NCBI GenBank assembly: GCA_025354075.1
Contig: JANXNO010000486.1
Coordinates: 1-14,564, forward strand
Length of the DNA stretch: 14,564 nt
Reading direction: 5' to 3'
Source of the DNA: Burkholderiales bacterium
GTDB taxonomy: Bacteria > Pseudomonadota > Gammaproteobacteria > Burkholderiales > Casimicrobiaceae
Positions 5,527-12,954 of the stretch are shown here, one piece after another. The notes under the pieces were generated by a model, which saw nothing but the letters and a program-made list of their open reading frames with translations, did not search any database and was not told the origin of the DNA. The translations under genes were made by a program, and so were the position numbers. How positions within the stretch are numbered: the first letter of the stretch is position 1; every line of letters begins with the position of its first letter.

Positions 5527-6807
5527 ATGCGCATCGCCGTCGTCGGCGCTGGCATTTCAGGTTTGGGGTCCGCGTTCTATTTGGAACAGGCGGGACACAC
5601 TGTCACGCTCTTTGAAGCCGCAGATTACTTCGGCGGACACACACACACCGTTGACGTAACCCTTGACGGCATCACGGCACCCGTCGACACGGGATTTCTC
5701 GTCTGCAACGATCACACCTACCCCAACATCCTCCAGCTCTTCGACGAACTAGGCATTGATCTCGCGCCAAGTGACATGTCATTTGCAGTGCGAGCTGATC
5801 GCGATGGTATCGAATGGTCGGGCACTAACTTCACGTCGCTGTTTGCGCAACCGTTCAACGCACTGAAGCCCAAGTTTCTGCGCTTCCTCGCCGACATCGT
5901 GCGGTTCAACCGCATCAGTACCGCGATGGTGCTTGAGTCACGCGTGCCACACATGTCGGTGCGCGATTTTCTGGCAAAAGAGCGTTTCTCGACAGCGCTG
6001 TTCGATTGGTATATCTGGCCAATGGTGGGCTCCATCTGGTCTACGCCTCGCGGCGATGTGCTCGATTTTGAGTTGCCGATGTTGCTCCGTTTCTGCCATA
6101 ACCACGGCCTGCTGCGGGTACAGGATCGACCAAAATGGATGACTGTTCGTGGCGGCGCAAAGACGTATGTTGAAGCGATTGTCAAACAATTGCGAGATAC
6201 ACGCATCAGCACGCCAGTCAAGCGCATCGTGCGCGGCCTTGGCGTTGTGGAACTGGTCACGGATCACGGTCGCGAACAGTTCGATACGGTTGTGCTTGCC
6301 TGCCATAGCGATCAAGCGCTAAAGCTGCTGGCGCACCCCACGGGCGTCGAACACAATGCACTGTCCGCCGTTCGGTATCAGCCCAATCGTTGCGTGCTTC
6401 ATACCGATGAAAGCCTGATGCCCCGCCGCCGCCGTGCTTGGGCTGCGTGGAATTACTTGCAGGTAAATGACGCGGACAATATGCGTCCGGTTGCGCTCAC
6501 CTACTGGATGAATTTGTTGCAACCGTTGCCCTTCAAAACGCAACTGTTCGAGACGTTGAATCCGCCGGTTGAGCCACGCAAAAATTCGGTGATTGCTGAG
6601 TTTGAATACTGGCATCCGCTGTTGAATCAAGCGGCGATCCAGGTGCAACAACAGATCACAAATCTGCAAGGGCTGAACAACACGTATTACGCCGGTGCGT
6701 GGTTAAAAAACGGCTTTCACGAAGATGGGTTGTCGTCGGCGCTCGACGTGGTCGACCTGATCGGTGCTGCGAATTCAGAAGCCACGGCGTTGCTGGCCGC
6801 TGAATGA
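5527..6807 (+). CDS. FAD-dependent amine-oxidase-like oxidoreductase, UfaD-like
   Basis: A 426-residue flavoprotein of the amine oxidase/desaturase superfamily. The N-terminus is a classic FAD dinucleotide fold (VVGAGISGLGSAFYLEQAGH, then an acidic residue in TLFEAA and the GGHTHTV motif), and the C-terminus has the matching FAD segment YYAGAWLKNGFHEDGLSSAL. It is not a true amine oxidase by context: homologues lie next to CFA-type methyltransferases and DUF1365 genes in light or singlet-oxygen regulons. As I recall, the Rhodobacter counterpart (UfaD) desaturates a methylated fatty acyl chain on the way to furan fatty acids; equivalence here is inference. The ATG at 5527 is chosen because GGAGG lies four bases upstream; an in-frame GTG at 5509 is less likely. 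It opens an eight-gene operon and its stop overlaps the next start (ATGA). Confidence 0.92.
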   Translation: MRIAVVGAGISGLGSAFYLEQAGHTVTLFEAADYFGGHTHTVDVTLDGITAPVDTGFLVCNDHTYPNILQLFDELGIDLAPSDMSFAVRADRDGIEWSGTNFTSLFAQPFNALKPKFLRFLADIVRFNRISTAMVLESRVPHMSVRDFLAKERFSTALFDWYIWPMVGSIWSTPRGDVLDFELPMLLRFCHNHGLLRVQDRPKWMTVRGGAKTYVEAIVKQLRDTRISTPVKRIVRGLGVVELVTDHGREQFDTVVLACHSDQALKLLAHPTGVEHNALSAVRYQPNRCVLHTDESLMPRRRRAWAAWNYLQVNDADNMRPVALTYWMNLLQPLPFKTQLFETLNPPVEPRKNSVIAEFEYWHPLLNQAAIQVQQQITNLQGLNNTYYAGAWLKNGFHEDGLSSALDVVDLIGAANSEATALLAAE

Positions 6808-7592
6808 GCGCCGCCGCCATCATCGTCGGTGACGTGGTTCACGAGCGCTTTCGGCCCGCGAGTCATAAGTTCACCTACCCGCTGTTTTGCCTGCGTATTC
6901 CACTTGGCAAACTGGGCGAGGTGGCACAACAGATGGCGGTGAATCGCGGTGGTTGGGTATCGTTTCAAGAGCGCGATCACGGTGCGCGAGACGGATCGTC
7001 AACGCTGGCATGGGTGCACAGCATACTGGTTGAACATGGCGTCGAGGCCGCCTCAGAACGTGATATTGAAGTCGATTTGCACACCTTTCCGCGCATGTTC
7101 GGTTATGTGTTCAACCCAGTCAGTTTTTGGGTTTGTCGGCACCTTGCCAACGAGGGTAGCTCAGTGTGCGCAGTGCTGGTTGAGGTAAACAACACATTCG
7201 GTCAGTCGCACAGCTACCTGTTGACTCCTACCAACGGAGTCGGCATCCAGTCCGGCGAAATGCTGGAGGCGACCAAGCAGCTTCACGTTTCACCATTCAA
7301 CGAAGTGCGCGGCGGGTATCGATTCCGTTTCAACTTCGACGCGGATCGCTGGATGGCGCGCATCGACTACTACGAGGGTGATGACGTTGCCAGCCCGTTG
7401 CTGCACACCCATATTTCAGGTGCCACGCAACCGTTGACAAAAGCCAACTTGCGCCGCGCGACACTACGGTTCCCATTCCAGACACTTGCGGTCGTCGCCC
7501 GTATTCACTTCCACGCGTTTTTGCTGTTTGCAAAGCGTGTGCCGTTCCTCGGCAAACTCAAATCAACCATGACAGGTATTTCGCGCTCATGA
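6804..7592 (+). CDS. DUF1365 protein
   Basis: A 262-residue protein of family DUF1365, function unknown. Recognisable blocks are the N-terminal GDVVHERFRPASHKFTYPLF (residues 8-27), FPRMFGYVFNPVSFWVC (about 95-111), and KQLHVSPFNEV (about 157-167). No signal peptide; the C-terminal stretch ARIHFHAFLLFAKRVPF is amphipathic to hydrophobic and may contact membranes. It overlaps the flavoprotein gene upstream and the methyltransferase gene downstream by four bases each, so the three are translated together in a fixed order, a trio that recurs widely in Proteobacteria. A shared role in modifying membrane acyl chains is inferred from that linkage; no catalytic residues can be named. Confidence 0.93.
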   Translation: MSAAAIIVGDVVHERFRPASHKFTYPLFCLRIPLGKLGEVAQQMAVNRGGWVSFQERDHGARDGSSTLAWVHSILVEHGVEAASERDIEVDLHTFPRMFGYVFNPVSFWVCRHLANEGSSVCAVLVEVNNTFGQSHSYLLTPTNGVGIQSGEMLEATKQLHVSPFNEVRGGYRFRFNFDADRWMARIDYYEGDDVASPLLHTHISGATQPLTKANLRRATLRFPFQTLAVVARIHFHAFLLFAKRVPFLGKLKSTMTGISRS

Positions 7593-8815
7593 GTGCTACA
7601 GACACAACCTTTTCCTCGCTCCCCCCCTCGCTGCCCATCGCTGCGCGTGTGCTGTTCAAACTGCTCGGCGGTTTGCGCTATGGTCGCATTACAGCCACGC
7701 TGCCCGACAAGAGTCGCCACGAATTTGGCGCTGAAACGCACGGCATTCACGCCCACATCGATATTCACGATCTTGGCATCTGCACACAGATTCTGACCGG
7801 CGGTGACGTCGCATTCGGCGAAGGTTATTTCAACGGAATGTGGGATTCGCCCGATCTGGTGGCGCTTTTGACGCTGCTTGCGAAAAATCAGAACGAGCTT
7901 ATGCCTGCGTTTTACGGGCGCGGCTGGAAGGGCTGGCTGTTCAAGCTGCGACACTTGTTGCGTACCAACAGTAAGAAGCAGGCGCGCAAAAATATCGAGG
8001 CGCACTATGACCTCGGCAACACGTTTTATCGTGAGTGGCTTGACTCCACGATGACCTACTCGTCAGCATTATTCAACGGCAATTTGCAGGGCGACTTCGC
8101 TGCGGCGCAAATCGCAAAGTACGAACGCATCCTAGCTGAAATCAATGCGCCGGTCGGCGGACACATCCTCGAAATCGGCTGTGGTTGGGGCGGCTTCGCC
8201 GAATATGCGGCCACGTCCCGCGGCTTGCGTGTCACTGGCATCACCTTGTCACCCGCGCAGCTGGAAAGTGCCCGTGACCGCATCAAAGCGGCTGGGCTGG
8301 ACGCGCAAGTGCAGTTTGAATTGTGTGACTATCGTGACGTTGCCAAACGCTTTGGTTCGACCTTTGACGGCGTCGCGTCCATCGAAATGTTTGAAGCCGT
8401 GGGGCAAAAGTATTGGGAAAGCTACTTTCAGGCGGTGCGAGAGGCGCTCCGACCTGAGGCGCGTGCCTGCGTTCAAGTGATCACGATTGACGAGGCGCGC
8501 TTCGAACAATATGAATCGACGAGCGACTTCATACAACAGTACATTTTCCCCGGTGGCATGCTGCCCTCGCCAGAGCGCTTTGAGGCTAAGGCCAAGAGCG
8601 CCGCAATGCGGGTGACGCAGCGTTTTGAGTTTGGACTGGATTACGCTGAGACGTTGCGCCGCTGGCTACGACAATTCGATGCCCGCCATGATGAAATCAC
8701 CGCCCAAGGCTTTTCACAAAATTTTGTGAAACTATGGCGGTTCTATCTGGCCTACTGCATCGCAGGATTTGAAGCAGGGAGTATCAATGTTGGTCAGTAC
8801 ACTTTGGCGCGTTAA
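7589..8815 (+). CDS. CFA-synthase-like SAM methyltransferase with altered bicarbonate site, UfaM-like
   Basis: A 408-residue methyltransferase of the cyclopropane fatty acid synthase family, acting on unsaturated chains of membrane phospholipids. The SAM-binding loop LEIGCGWGGFAEYA spans 194-207, with AHYDLGN (138-144) and FIQQYIFPGGMLPS (314-327) also conserved. Compared with E. coli Cfa, Glu239, Ile268 and Tyr317 are kept (Glu269, Ile298, Tyr352 here). The two other bicarbonate ligands are not: Cys139 is Ser159 (MTYSSAL) and His266 is Gln296 (CVQVI). Bicarbonate is the base for ring closure, so a methylated or methylene product is more plausible than a cyclopropane, in keeping with UfaM of furan fatty acid synthesis. 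ATG at 7589 overlaps the DUF1365 stop; the 3' end overlaps the next gene by 29 bases. Confidence 0.93.
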   Translation: MSATDTTFSSLPPSLPIAARVLFKLLGGLRYGRITATLPDKSRHEFGAETHGIHAHIDIHDLGICTQILTGGDVAFGEGYFNGMWDSPDLVALLTLLAKNQNELMPAFYGRGWKGWLFKLRHLLRTNSKKQARKNIEAHYDLGNTFYREWLDSTMTYSSALFNGNLQGDFAAAQIAKYERILAEINAPVGGHILEIGCGWGGFAEYAATSRGLRVTGITLSPAQLESARDRIKAAGLDAQVQFELCDYRDVAKRFGSTFDGVASIEMFEAVGQKYWESYFQAVREALRPEARACVQVITIDEARFEQYESTSDFIQQYIFPGGMLPSPERFEAKAKSAAMRVTQRFEFGLDYAETLRRWLRQFDARHDEITAQGFSQNFVKLWRFYLAYCIAGFEAGSINVGQYTLAR

Positions 8816-9392
8816 GCCGCAAATATCAGCCGCCGTGGTGCGCGTCTCAATGGCGCTTGGCATCGCGCTTATCTTGTCGCTGGGGCAAGCGCAGCTGCAC
8901 GCCCAGACCACCGGGACTGCACCACCGCTGCCCGCCAGCGCCAAAGCGGGCATGCCCGAGCTCAACGTGCTCGGCGGCGGGCTGCTGCGGGTGCTGGGTT
9001 TTCAGGTGTACAACGCGTATTTGTGGACGCCCGCGGGCTCGGCGTTTGACCGCACCAAGCCGCACGTATTGGATCTTCAGTACTTGCGAAACTTTTCGGC
9101 CAAAAAGTTGGCGGAACGAAGCATTGATGAGATGCGTGGCCAGGGTATCGGCGACGAAGCGGTTTACGTGAAATGGCTCGCAGAAATGGAGCGTGTGTTC
9201 GCCGATGTGAAAGAGGGTGACCGGCTTACCGGCGTGGTCACACCGACCAGAACTTCCAAGTTTTTTCACAACGGTGCGTATCGCGGCGAGGTCACTGATC
9301 CGATGTTCACCGACGCGTTTTTCGGCATTTGGCTCAACGAAAAGTCGTCGCAGCCGCGCATGCGCAACAAGTTACTCGGCAAGCCTGAGTAG
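8787..9392 (+). CDS. Exported chalcone isomerase-like domain protein
   Basis: A 201-residue protein with the bacterial chalcone-isomerase-like domain (Chalcone_3), recognisable from LNVLGGGLLRVLGFQVYNAYLW, the central KLAERSIDEMRGQGIGD region and the C-terminal FFGIWLNEKSSQPRMRNKLL. A signal peptide precedes it: a long basic n-region, the hydrophobic core MALGIALILSLG, and a cleavage site near LHAQT, so it is periplasmic. The chalcone isomerase fold is related to fatty-acid-binding proteins, which fits a lipid-handling role in this operon; no isomerase activity is implied. I chose the ATG at 8787, inside the previous gene, because AGGGAG lies five bases upstream; ATG 8850 would give a shorter, neater signal peptide. 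Confidence 0.9.
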   Translation: MLVSTLWRVKPQISAAVVRVSMALGIALILSLGQAQLHAQTTGTAPPLPASAKAGMPELNVLGGGLLRVLGFQVYNAYLWTPAGSAFDRTKPHVLDLQYLRNFSAKKLAERSIDEMRGQGIGDEAVYVKWLAEMERVFADVKEGDRLTGVVTPTRTSKFFHNGAYRGEVTDPMFTDAFFGIWLNEKSSQPRMRNKLLGKPE

Positions 9393-9426
9393 CGCCTTCT
9401 CCAGCCGCAGCAGCAAAGATCATTTC

Positions 9427-10677
9427 GTGCAACCCGTCAGCAAGCCAGAGCTGGTTCGCTACAGCTTGTTTGCGGCTCCGCTGGCGATGGCAGCGCTGCC
9501 GGTTTACGTTCACGTGCCCAAGCTGTATGCGGAGCTGGGCTTGTCGCTCACTGCGCTCGGCGGTTTGCTGTTGGTGTTGCGCTTTGCCGACGCTTTTGTC
9601 GATCCGCTGCTAGGTCGTTGGTCTGACCGCCGCGCCACACGATTCACGGCCATCGCAGTTGCTTGCGCAGCCTTGCTCGTCGGTATGTTGGGCTTACTTA
9701 ATCCCGCCGCAGCCTCATCGTTCTCGATGGCACTGTGGCCATGGCTGACGGTGTCATTGATCCTCGTTTACTTCGGCTTTAGTCTGGCAACCATTGCTTA
9801 CAGCGCCTGGGGCGCGGAGCTGCCGCCTGACTCAGCAGCGCGCACCCGACTCACCGCAAGCCGCGAAGCGGTGGGCTTGATCGGCGTGCTGATTGCGGCG
9901 GCTCTGCCTACGATGCTTGCGAGTAGTGGTGCGCAAGCGCCACACAATGGCTTGGGGCTTGCGCGTTTTTCGTGGCTATTTGCGTTGGCGTTGATCTTCA
10001 CGCTATGTGCGCTGTGGCGGCTACGTGAAGCGAAAGTGGCAGTCGACACGCCCGGAGCATTGCGCGGTGTGCTTAAGGACAAACGCTTCGTTGCGTTGCT
10101 TGCGGTGTTTGCGTTAAACGGTATCGCGTCCGCCATTCCTGCGACGCTGTTGCTCTTCTTCGTAGACGATGTATTGCGCGCCAAAGAATGGGAGCCGGTA
10201 TTTCTCGTGAGCTATTTTCTTGCGGGCGCGCTGGCCATGCCGCTGTGGGTGATGCTCGCCGCAAGGCTGGGAAAGGTCGCCGCGTGGGGCATCGGTATGG
10301 TGCTGGCAGTGCTCGCATTTTCGTGGGCCGCGAGCTTTGGCGCGGGGGACCGTATTGCATTTCTGGTCGTGTGTATTGCCAGTGGTGTGGCGCTGGGCGC
10401 AGATCTCGCGCTTCCGCCCGCATTGCTCGCTGACGCCATCGAAAAAGCAAATGCCCGAGACCGTACCGGTAGCTATTTCGGCATTTGGACCTTTGCCACA
10501 AAAGCAAACCTTGCGTTGGCTGCAGGTCTTGCGCTGCCGATTGTCAGCGCCTTCGGATATCGGTCGGGCGAGCCGTCCTCAAACGTCGCCGCGCTCACGC
10601 TGGCCTACACCGTACTTCCCTGCCTGTTGAAGCTCGCTGCTTTGACATTGCTGTGGAAAATTCACCGCAAATTTTGA
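9427..10677 (+). CDS. MFS transporter, GPH cation-symporter type
   Basis: An integral membrane transporter of 416 residues with about twelve hydrophobic segments. The loop between helices 2 and 3 reads RFADAFVDPLLGRWSDRR, the signature of the glycoside-pentoside-hexuronide (GPH) branch of the major facilitator superfamily, and a related DLALPPALLADAIEKANA lies in the second half. The substrate cannot be read from sequence; linkage with lipid-modifying genes makes a lipid or lipid-derived substrate more likely than a sugar, as in the Mfsd2/MelB-like lysolipid carriers (inference). The GTG at 9427 is the best start, 34 bp after the previous stop, though its Shine-Dalgarno is weak. The frame stays open back to 9217, but those residues are Ser/Arg-rich shadow of the preceding gene. 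Confidence 0.9.
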   Translation: MQPVSKPELVRYSLFAAPLAMAALPVYVHVPKLYAELGLSLTALGGLLLVLRFADAFVDPLLGRWSDRRATRFTAIAVACAALLVGMLGLLNPAAASSFSMALWPWLTVSLILVYFGFSLATIAYSAWGAELPPDSAARTRLTASREAVGLIGVLIAAALPTMLASSGAQAPHNGLGLARFSWLFALALIFTLCALWRLREAKVAVDTPGALRGVLKDKRFVALLAVFALNGIASAIPATLLLFFVDDVLRAKEWEPVFLVSYFLAGALAMPLWVMLAARLGKVAAWGIGMVLAVLAFSWAASFGAGDRIAFLVVCIASGVALGADLALPPALLADAIEKANARDRTGSYFGIWTFATKANLALAAGLALPIVSAFGYRSGEPSSNVAALTLAYTVLPCLLKLAALTLLWKIHRKF

Positions 10678-10694
10678 TTTTTTGGAGATGCACC

Positions 10695-11234
10695 ATGCCA
10701 CGCAACAGTATGTTTTTTCGCTTTTTGAGCTTCGCTGCATTCACGCTGCTTCTCGCGGGCTGCGCATCCGTGCAAGTCTCTGACTATGCGCAGGAGAAGC
10801 CGAAGTTCGACTTGCAGCAATATTTCAATGGTCGCGTGCTCGCGCATGGCATCGTGCACGATCGCTCCGGCAAAGTCATCCGCCGTATGACGGTCGACAT
10901 GAATTGCACGTGGGTGGGTGACACGGGCACGCTGGATGAAGACTTCACCTATTCCGACGGTAAAAAAGAGCGCCGCATATGGACGATCAAGAAGCAGGGT
11001 GACCGCTACATCGGCACCGCCGCCGACGTCGTGGGCGAAGCGGTAGGCTCGGCATCAGGCAACGCCTTGAACTGGAAATACGTGCTCGCGCTGCCCGTCG
11101 ACGACAAGGTTTACAACGTCGATTTCGATGACTGGATGTGGCAGCTCGACGACAAGGTCATGATCAATCGCGCTGAGTTCTCCAAGTTCGGGTTTAAGCT
11201 CGGCGAAGTGTTAATTTCCTTCACTAAACAGTAG
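10695..11234 (+). CDS. DUF3833 lipoprotein
   Basis: A 179-residue protein of family DUF3833. The N-terminal signal ends in the lipobox LLAGC with Cys23 as the lipid-modified residue, so it is anchored in the envelope; the following residues (Ala, Ser) favour transfer to the outer membrane. Family blocks are clear: YFNGRVLAHGIVHDRSGKV, EDFTYSDGKKERRIWTI, YIGTAADVVGEAVGSASGNA, and DFDDWMWQLDDKVMINRAEF. Function is unknown; the beta-rich pattern is compatible with a lipocalin-like binder. GGAG seven bases upstream sets the ATG at 10695 rather than the out-of-frame ATG at 10688. It follows the transporter by 17 bp and lies 12 bp before the dehydrogenase, inside the same operon. Confidence 0.92.
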   Translation: MPRNSMFFRFLSFAAFTLLLAGCASVQVSDYAQEKPKFDLQQYFNGRVLAHGIVHDRSGKVIRRMTVDMNCTWVGDTGTLDEDFTYSDGKKERRIWTIKKQGDRYIGTAADVVGEAVGSASGNALNWKYVLALPVDDKVYNVDFDDWMWQLDDKVMINRAEFSKFGFKLGEVLISFTKQ

Positions 11235-11246
11235 CAGGCAGAATCG

Positions 11247-12023
11247 ATGGCCACACTCAATCCTCCAATTCGAGACTGGGCCAAACAGCGCGTCTGGATC
11301 ATCGGCGCGTCCACCGGCATTGGCAAAGCGCTCGCCGACGCGTTGCTTGCCAAAGGCGCCAAAGTGGCCGTGTCCGCACGCACCGCACAAACACTCGATG
11401 ATGCATTTGCATCGCAGCCCAACGCATTGCGCTTGCCGCTCGACATCGCTGACGGCAAGTCGGTCGCGGCTGCGCTGGAAAGCATCCATCACAGCTGGGG
11501 CGGGCTTGATTTGGGCATCGTGATGGCGGGCACCTATCGCGCCATTCGGGCGTGGGAGCTGAACGAAGAAGCCATCCGTAACATGATGCAGACCAACGTT
11601 TACGGCGCGATGAACGCCAGCGCGTTGCTCACCCAATATTTCTTGAAGCAGGGCAGCGGCCACGTCAGCATCGTCGCATCTGTTGCGGGCTACAGCGGAC
11701 TGCCGAAAGCAATGGTGTACGGCCCTTCCAAGGCCGCGATGATCAACTTTGCCGAAACGTTGTACATCGACCTGAGTGAAAAAGGCATCGGCGTATCCGT
11801 GGTGAACCCCGGCTTTGTGAAGACGCCACTCACTGCGCAGAACGACTTCAAAATGCCGCATCTGATCGAGCCGGAGGAGGCTGCGAGCGAGATGATCAAA
11901 GGCTATGAAGCGGGCGATTTTGAAATCCATTTTCCGCGCGCGTTCACGCGACAGCTCAAGCTGCTGCGCCTCTTGCCGTACAGCCAGTATTTCAAGCTGA
12001 TCAAGAAATCGACCGGGCTGTGA
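11247..12023 (+). CDS. Short-chain dehydrogenase/reductase
   Basis: A 258-residue NAD(P)-dependent oxidoreductase. The cofactor loop is GASTGIG (20-26), the catalytic set is Asn117, Ser145, Tyr158 and Lys162 (YGPSK), and the NPGFVKTPLT segment follows the active site. The usual NNAG is VMAG (92-95), a tolerated change. Arg45 after the second strand hints at NADP preference. The C-terminus (PRAFTRQLKLLRLLPYSQYF) is basic and hydrophobic, typical of classical SDRs acting on membrane or acyl substrates. Its last four bases overlap the NTF2-like gene (GTGA). SDR plus NTF2-like pairs recur in the same light or ChrR-type stress operons; substrate not determined, a hydroxy- or oxo-acyl chain is a guess. 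Confidence 0.93.
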   Translation: MATLNPPIRDWAKQRVWIIGASTGIGKALADALLAKGAKVAVSARTAQTLDDAFASQPNALRLPLDIADGKSVAAALESIHHSWGGLDLGIVMAGTYRAIRAWELNEEAIRNMMQTNVYGAMNASALLTQYFLKQGSGHVSIVASVAGYSGLPKAMVYGPSKAAMINFAETLYIDLSEKGIGVSVVNPGFVKTPLTAQNDFKMPHLIEPEEAASEMIKGYEAGDFEIHFPRAFTRQLKLLRLLPYSQYFKLIKKSTGL

Positions 12024-12445
12024 GCGAGCGGTTAGACAAACTCGCGGCGTACTTCGAATCCATTTCGGAGGCCACACTGCCGCAACTGCGTGACTTCTAT
12101 GCGCCAGACGCCTACTTCAAAGACCCGTTCAACGAAGTGCGCGATGTGGCGTCAATTGAGCACATCTTTGCCGAGATGTACGTGTCGCTGCACGATCCGC
12201 GCTTTGTCGTGCACAGCAGAATCGAGCAGGACTTTGATGCGTTCCTGGCCTGGGACTTTCGCTTCCGAATCAAGAAGTACAAACCCGGCGTGACGCAGAC
12301 GATTCGCGGCAGCTCGCACCTCAAATTTGATGTCCAAAATCGAGTCTGCTATCACCGCGACTATTGGGACGCTGCGGAGGAGCTCTACGAAAAGCTGCCG
12401 CTGGTCGGCGGGCTCATGCGTTTTTTGAAGAAGCGAGTTGGCTGA
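12020..12445 (+). CDS. NTF2-like (SnoaL-type) protein
   Basis: A 141-residue single-domain protein with the NTF2-like alpha+beta cone fold pattern: an N-terminal helix (LDKLAAYFESI), then LRDFYAPDAYFKDPFNEVRD, typical of the family, followed by alternating strands (FVVHSRIEQDFDAFLAWDFRF). No signal peptide, so cytosolic. Such folds bind hydrophobic ligands or catalyse isomerisation and hydration; no definite catalytic pair is assignable, though Asp21-Asp26-region acids and His43 line the expected pocket. The start is a GTG at 12020, overlapping the dehydrogenase stop, which implies coupled translation and makes a joint substrate likely. It is the last gene of the operon; no clear intrinsic terminator follows before the tRNA promoter. 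Confidence 0.88.
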   Translation: MSERLDKLAAYFESISEATLPQLRDFYAPDAYFKDPFNEVRDVASIEHIFAEMYVSLHDPRFVVHSRIEQDFDAFLAWDFRFRIKKYKPGVTQTIRGSSHLKFDVQNRVCYHRDYWDAAEELYEKLPLVGGLMRFLKKRVG

Positions 12446-12475
12446 AACCTCGCCGAGCGCTCATGCGACGCCCAG

Positions 12476-12505
12476 TTGCAGAAATTTCAAAAGTATGGCT
12501 ATAAT
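12476..12505 (+). promoter_or_regulatory. Promoter of tRNA-Lys
   Basis: A perfect -10 TATAAT (12500-12505) lies ten bases before the mature tRNA. A weak -35 TTGCAG (12476-12481) stands 18 bp upstream. The short distance means a very short 5' leader for RNase P to remove. Confidence 0.7.
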
Positions 12506-12515
12506 CTAAGGCTTC

Positions 12516-12591
12516 GGGATGTTAGCTCAGTTGGTAGAGCAGCGGACTTTTAATCCGTTGGTCGGCGGTTCGAGCCCGCCACGTCCTACCA
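12516..12591 (+). tRNA. trnK: tRNA-Lys (UUU)
   Basis: A 76-base tRNA with every canonical element: acceptor stem GGGATGT paired with ACGTCCT (G1-U72 and U5-G68 wobbles), D-arm with TAGCTCAGTTGGTAGAGC, anticodon stem GCGGA/TCCGT around the loop CTTTTAA with anticodon TTT, T-arm GGCGGTTCGAGCCCGCC, and encoded CCA at 12589-12591. It reads AAA and AAG codons as lysine. It is a single-gene unit with its own promoter and terminator. Confidence 0.98.
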
Positions 12592-12620
12592 GAATTACGT
12601 ACAGAATAGCAATAAAAATC

Positions 12621-12650
12621 AAAGGGTTAGCTCAGGCTAGCCCTTTTTCT
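12621..12650 (+). terminator. Intrinsic terminator of tRNA-Lys
   Basis: An 11 bp stem AAAGGGTTAGC (12621-12631) pairs with GCTAGCCCTTT (12636-12646), with one G-U pair and a TCAG loop, and runs into TTTTTCTTT. It lies 30 bases after the tRNA and is a textbook rho-independent terminator. Confidence 0.92.
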
Positions 12651-12954
12651 TTGAGCGTCTGGATCGTGGTAATGCGACGCAAAGCGCTGCCCGCTGGATC
12701 ATTCATTTTGGCGTACCGATTTCCGAAACAGAGCTACAGCTTTGGCTTAAAAGCCCTATTGGCTCGGGGCAAAGACGGAAAAAGCGGTTTAGTCAACTTA
12801 TTGCGAAAATGGTCTTTAGCCCTTGTCGCACGGGCGTTTCATCCAAAAGCTGCACATCTGGAAAGACGGGGTAGTGGCTGTGTAGTCCTCCAGCGTTAGC
12901 GTGCGTTATATCGACGCAGCATCGGCATCAACCATTCGCCGGGCGCAATCATGG
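12651..12954. other. Non-coding stretch between tRNA terminator and deacetylase
   Basis: About 300 bases in which I see no convincing gene. A frame on the plus strand is open from the tRNA to 12899, but it reads through the tRNA and terminator and its peptide is compositionally random. The only local structures are a short palindrome GGCTTAAAAGCC (near 12742-12753) and a weak GCCC/GGGC pair around 12816-12832. The promoter of the deacetylase is presumably here but no good boxes stand out. Confidence 0.6.

Noticed and set aside
9217..9426. N-terminal extension of the transporter gene
   Set aside because: These codons overlap the chalcone-isomerase-like gene in another frame, and the Ser/Arg-rich residues do not resemble an MFS N-terminus.
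12519..12899. Plus-strand open frame of 126 codons
   Set aside because: It runs straight through the tRNA and its terminator and has no recognisable protein features.
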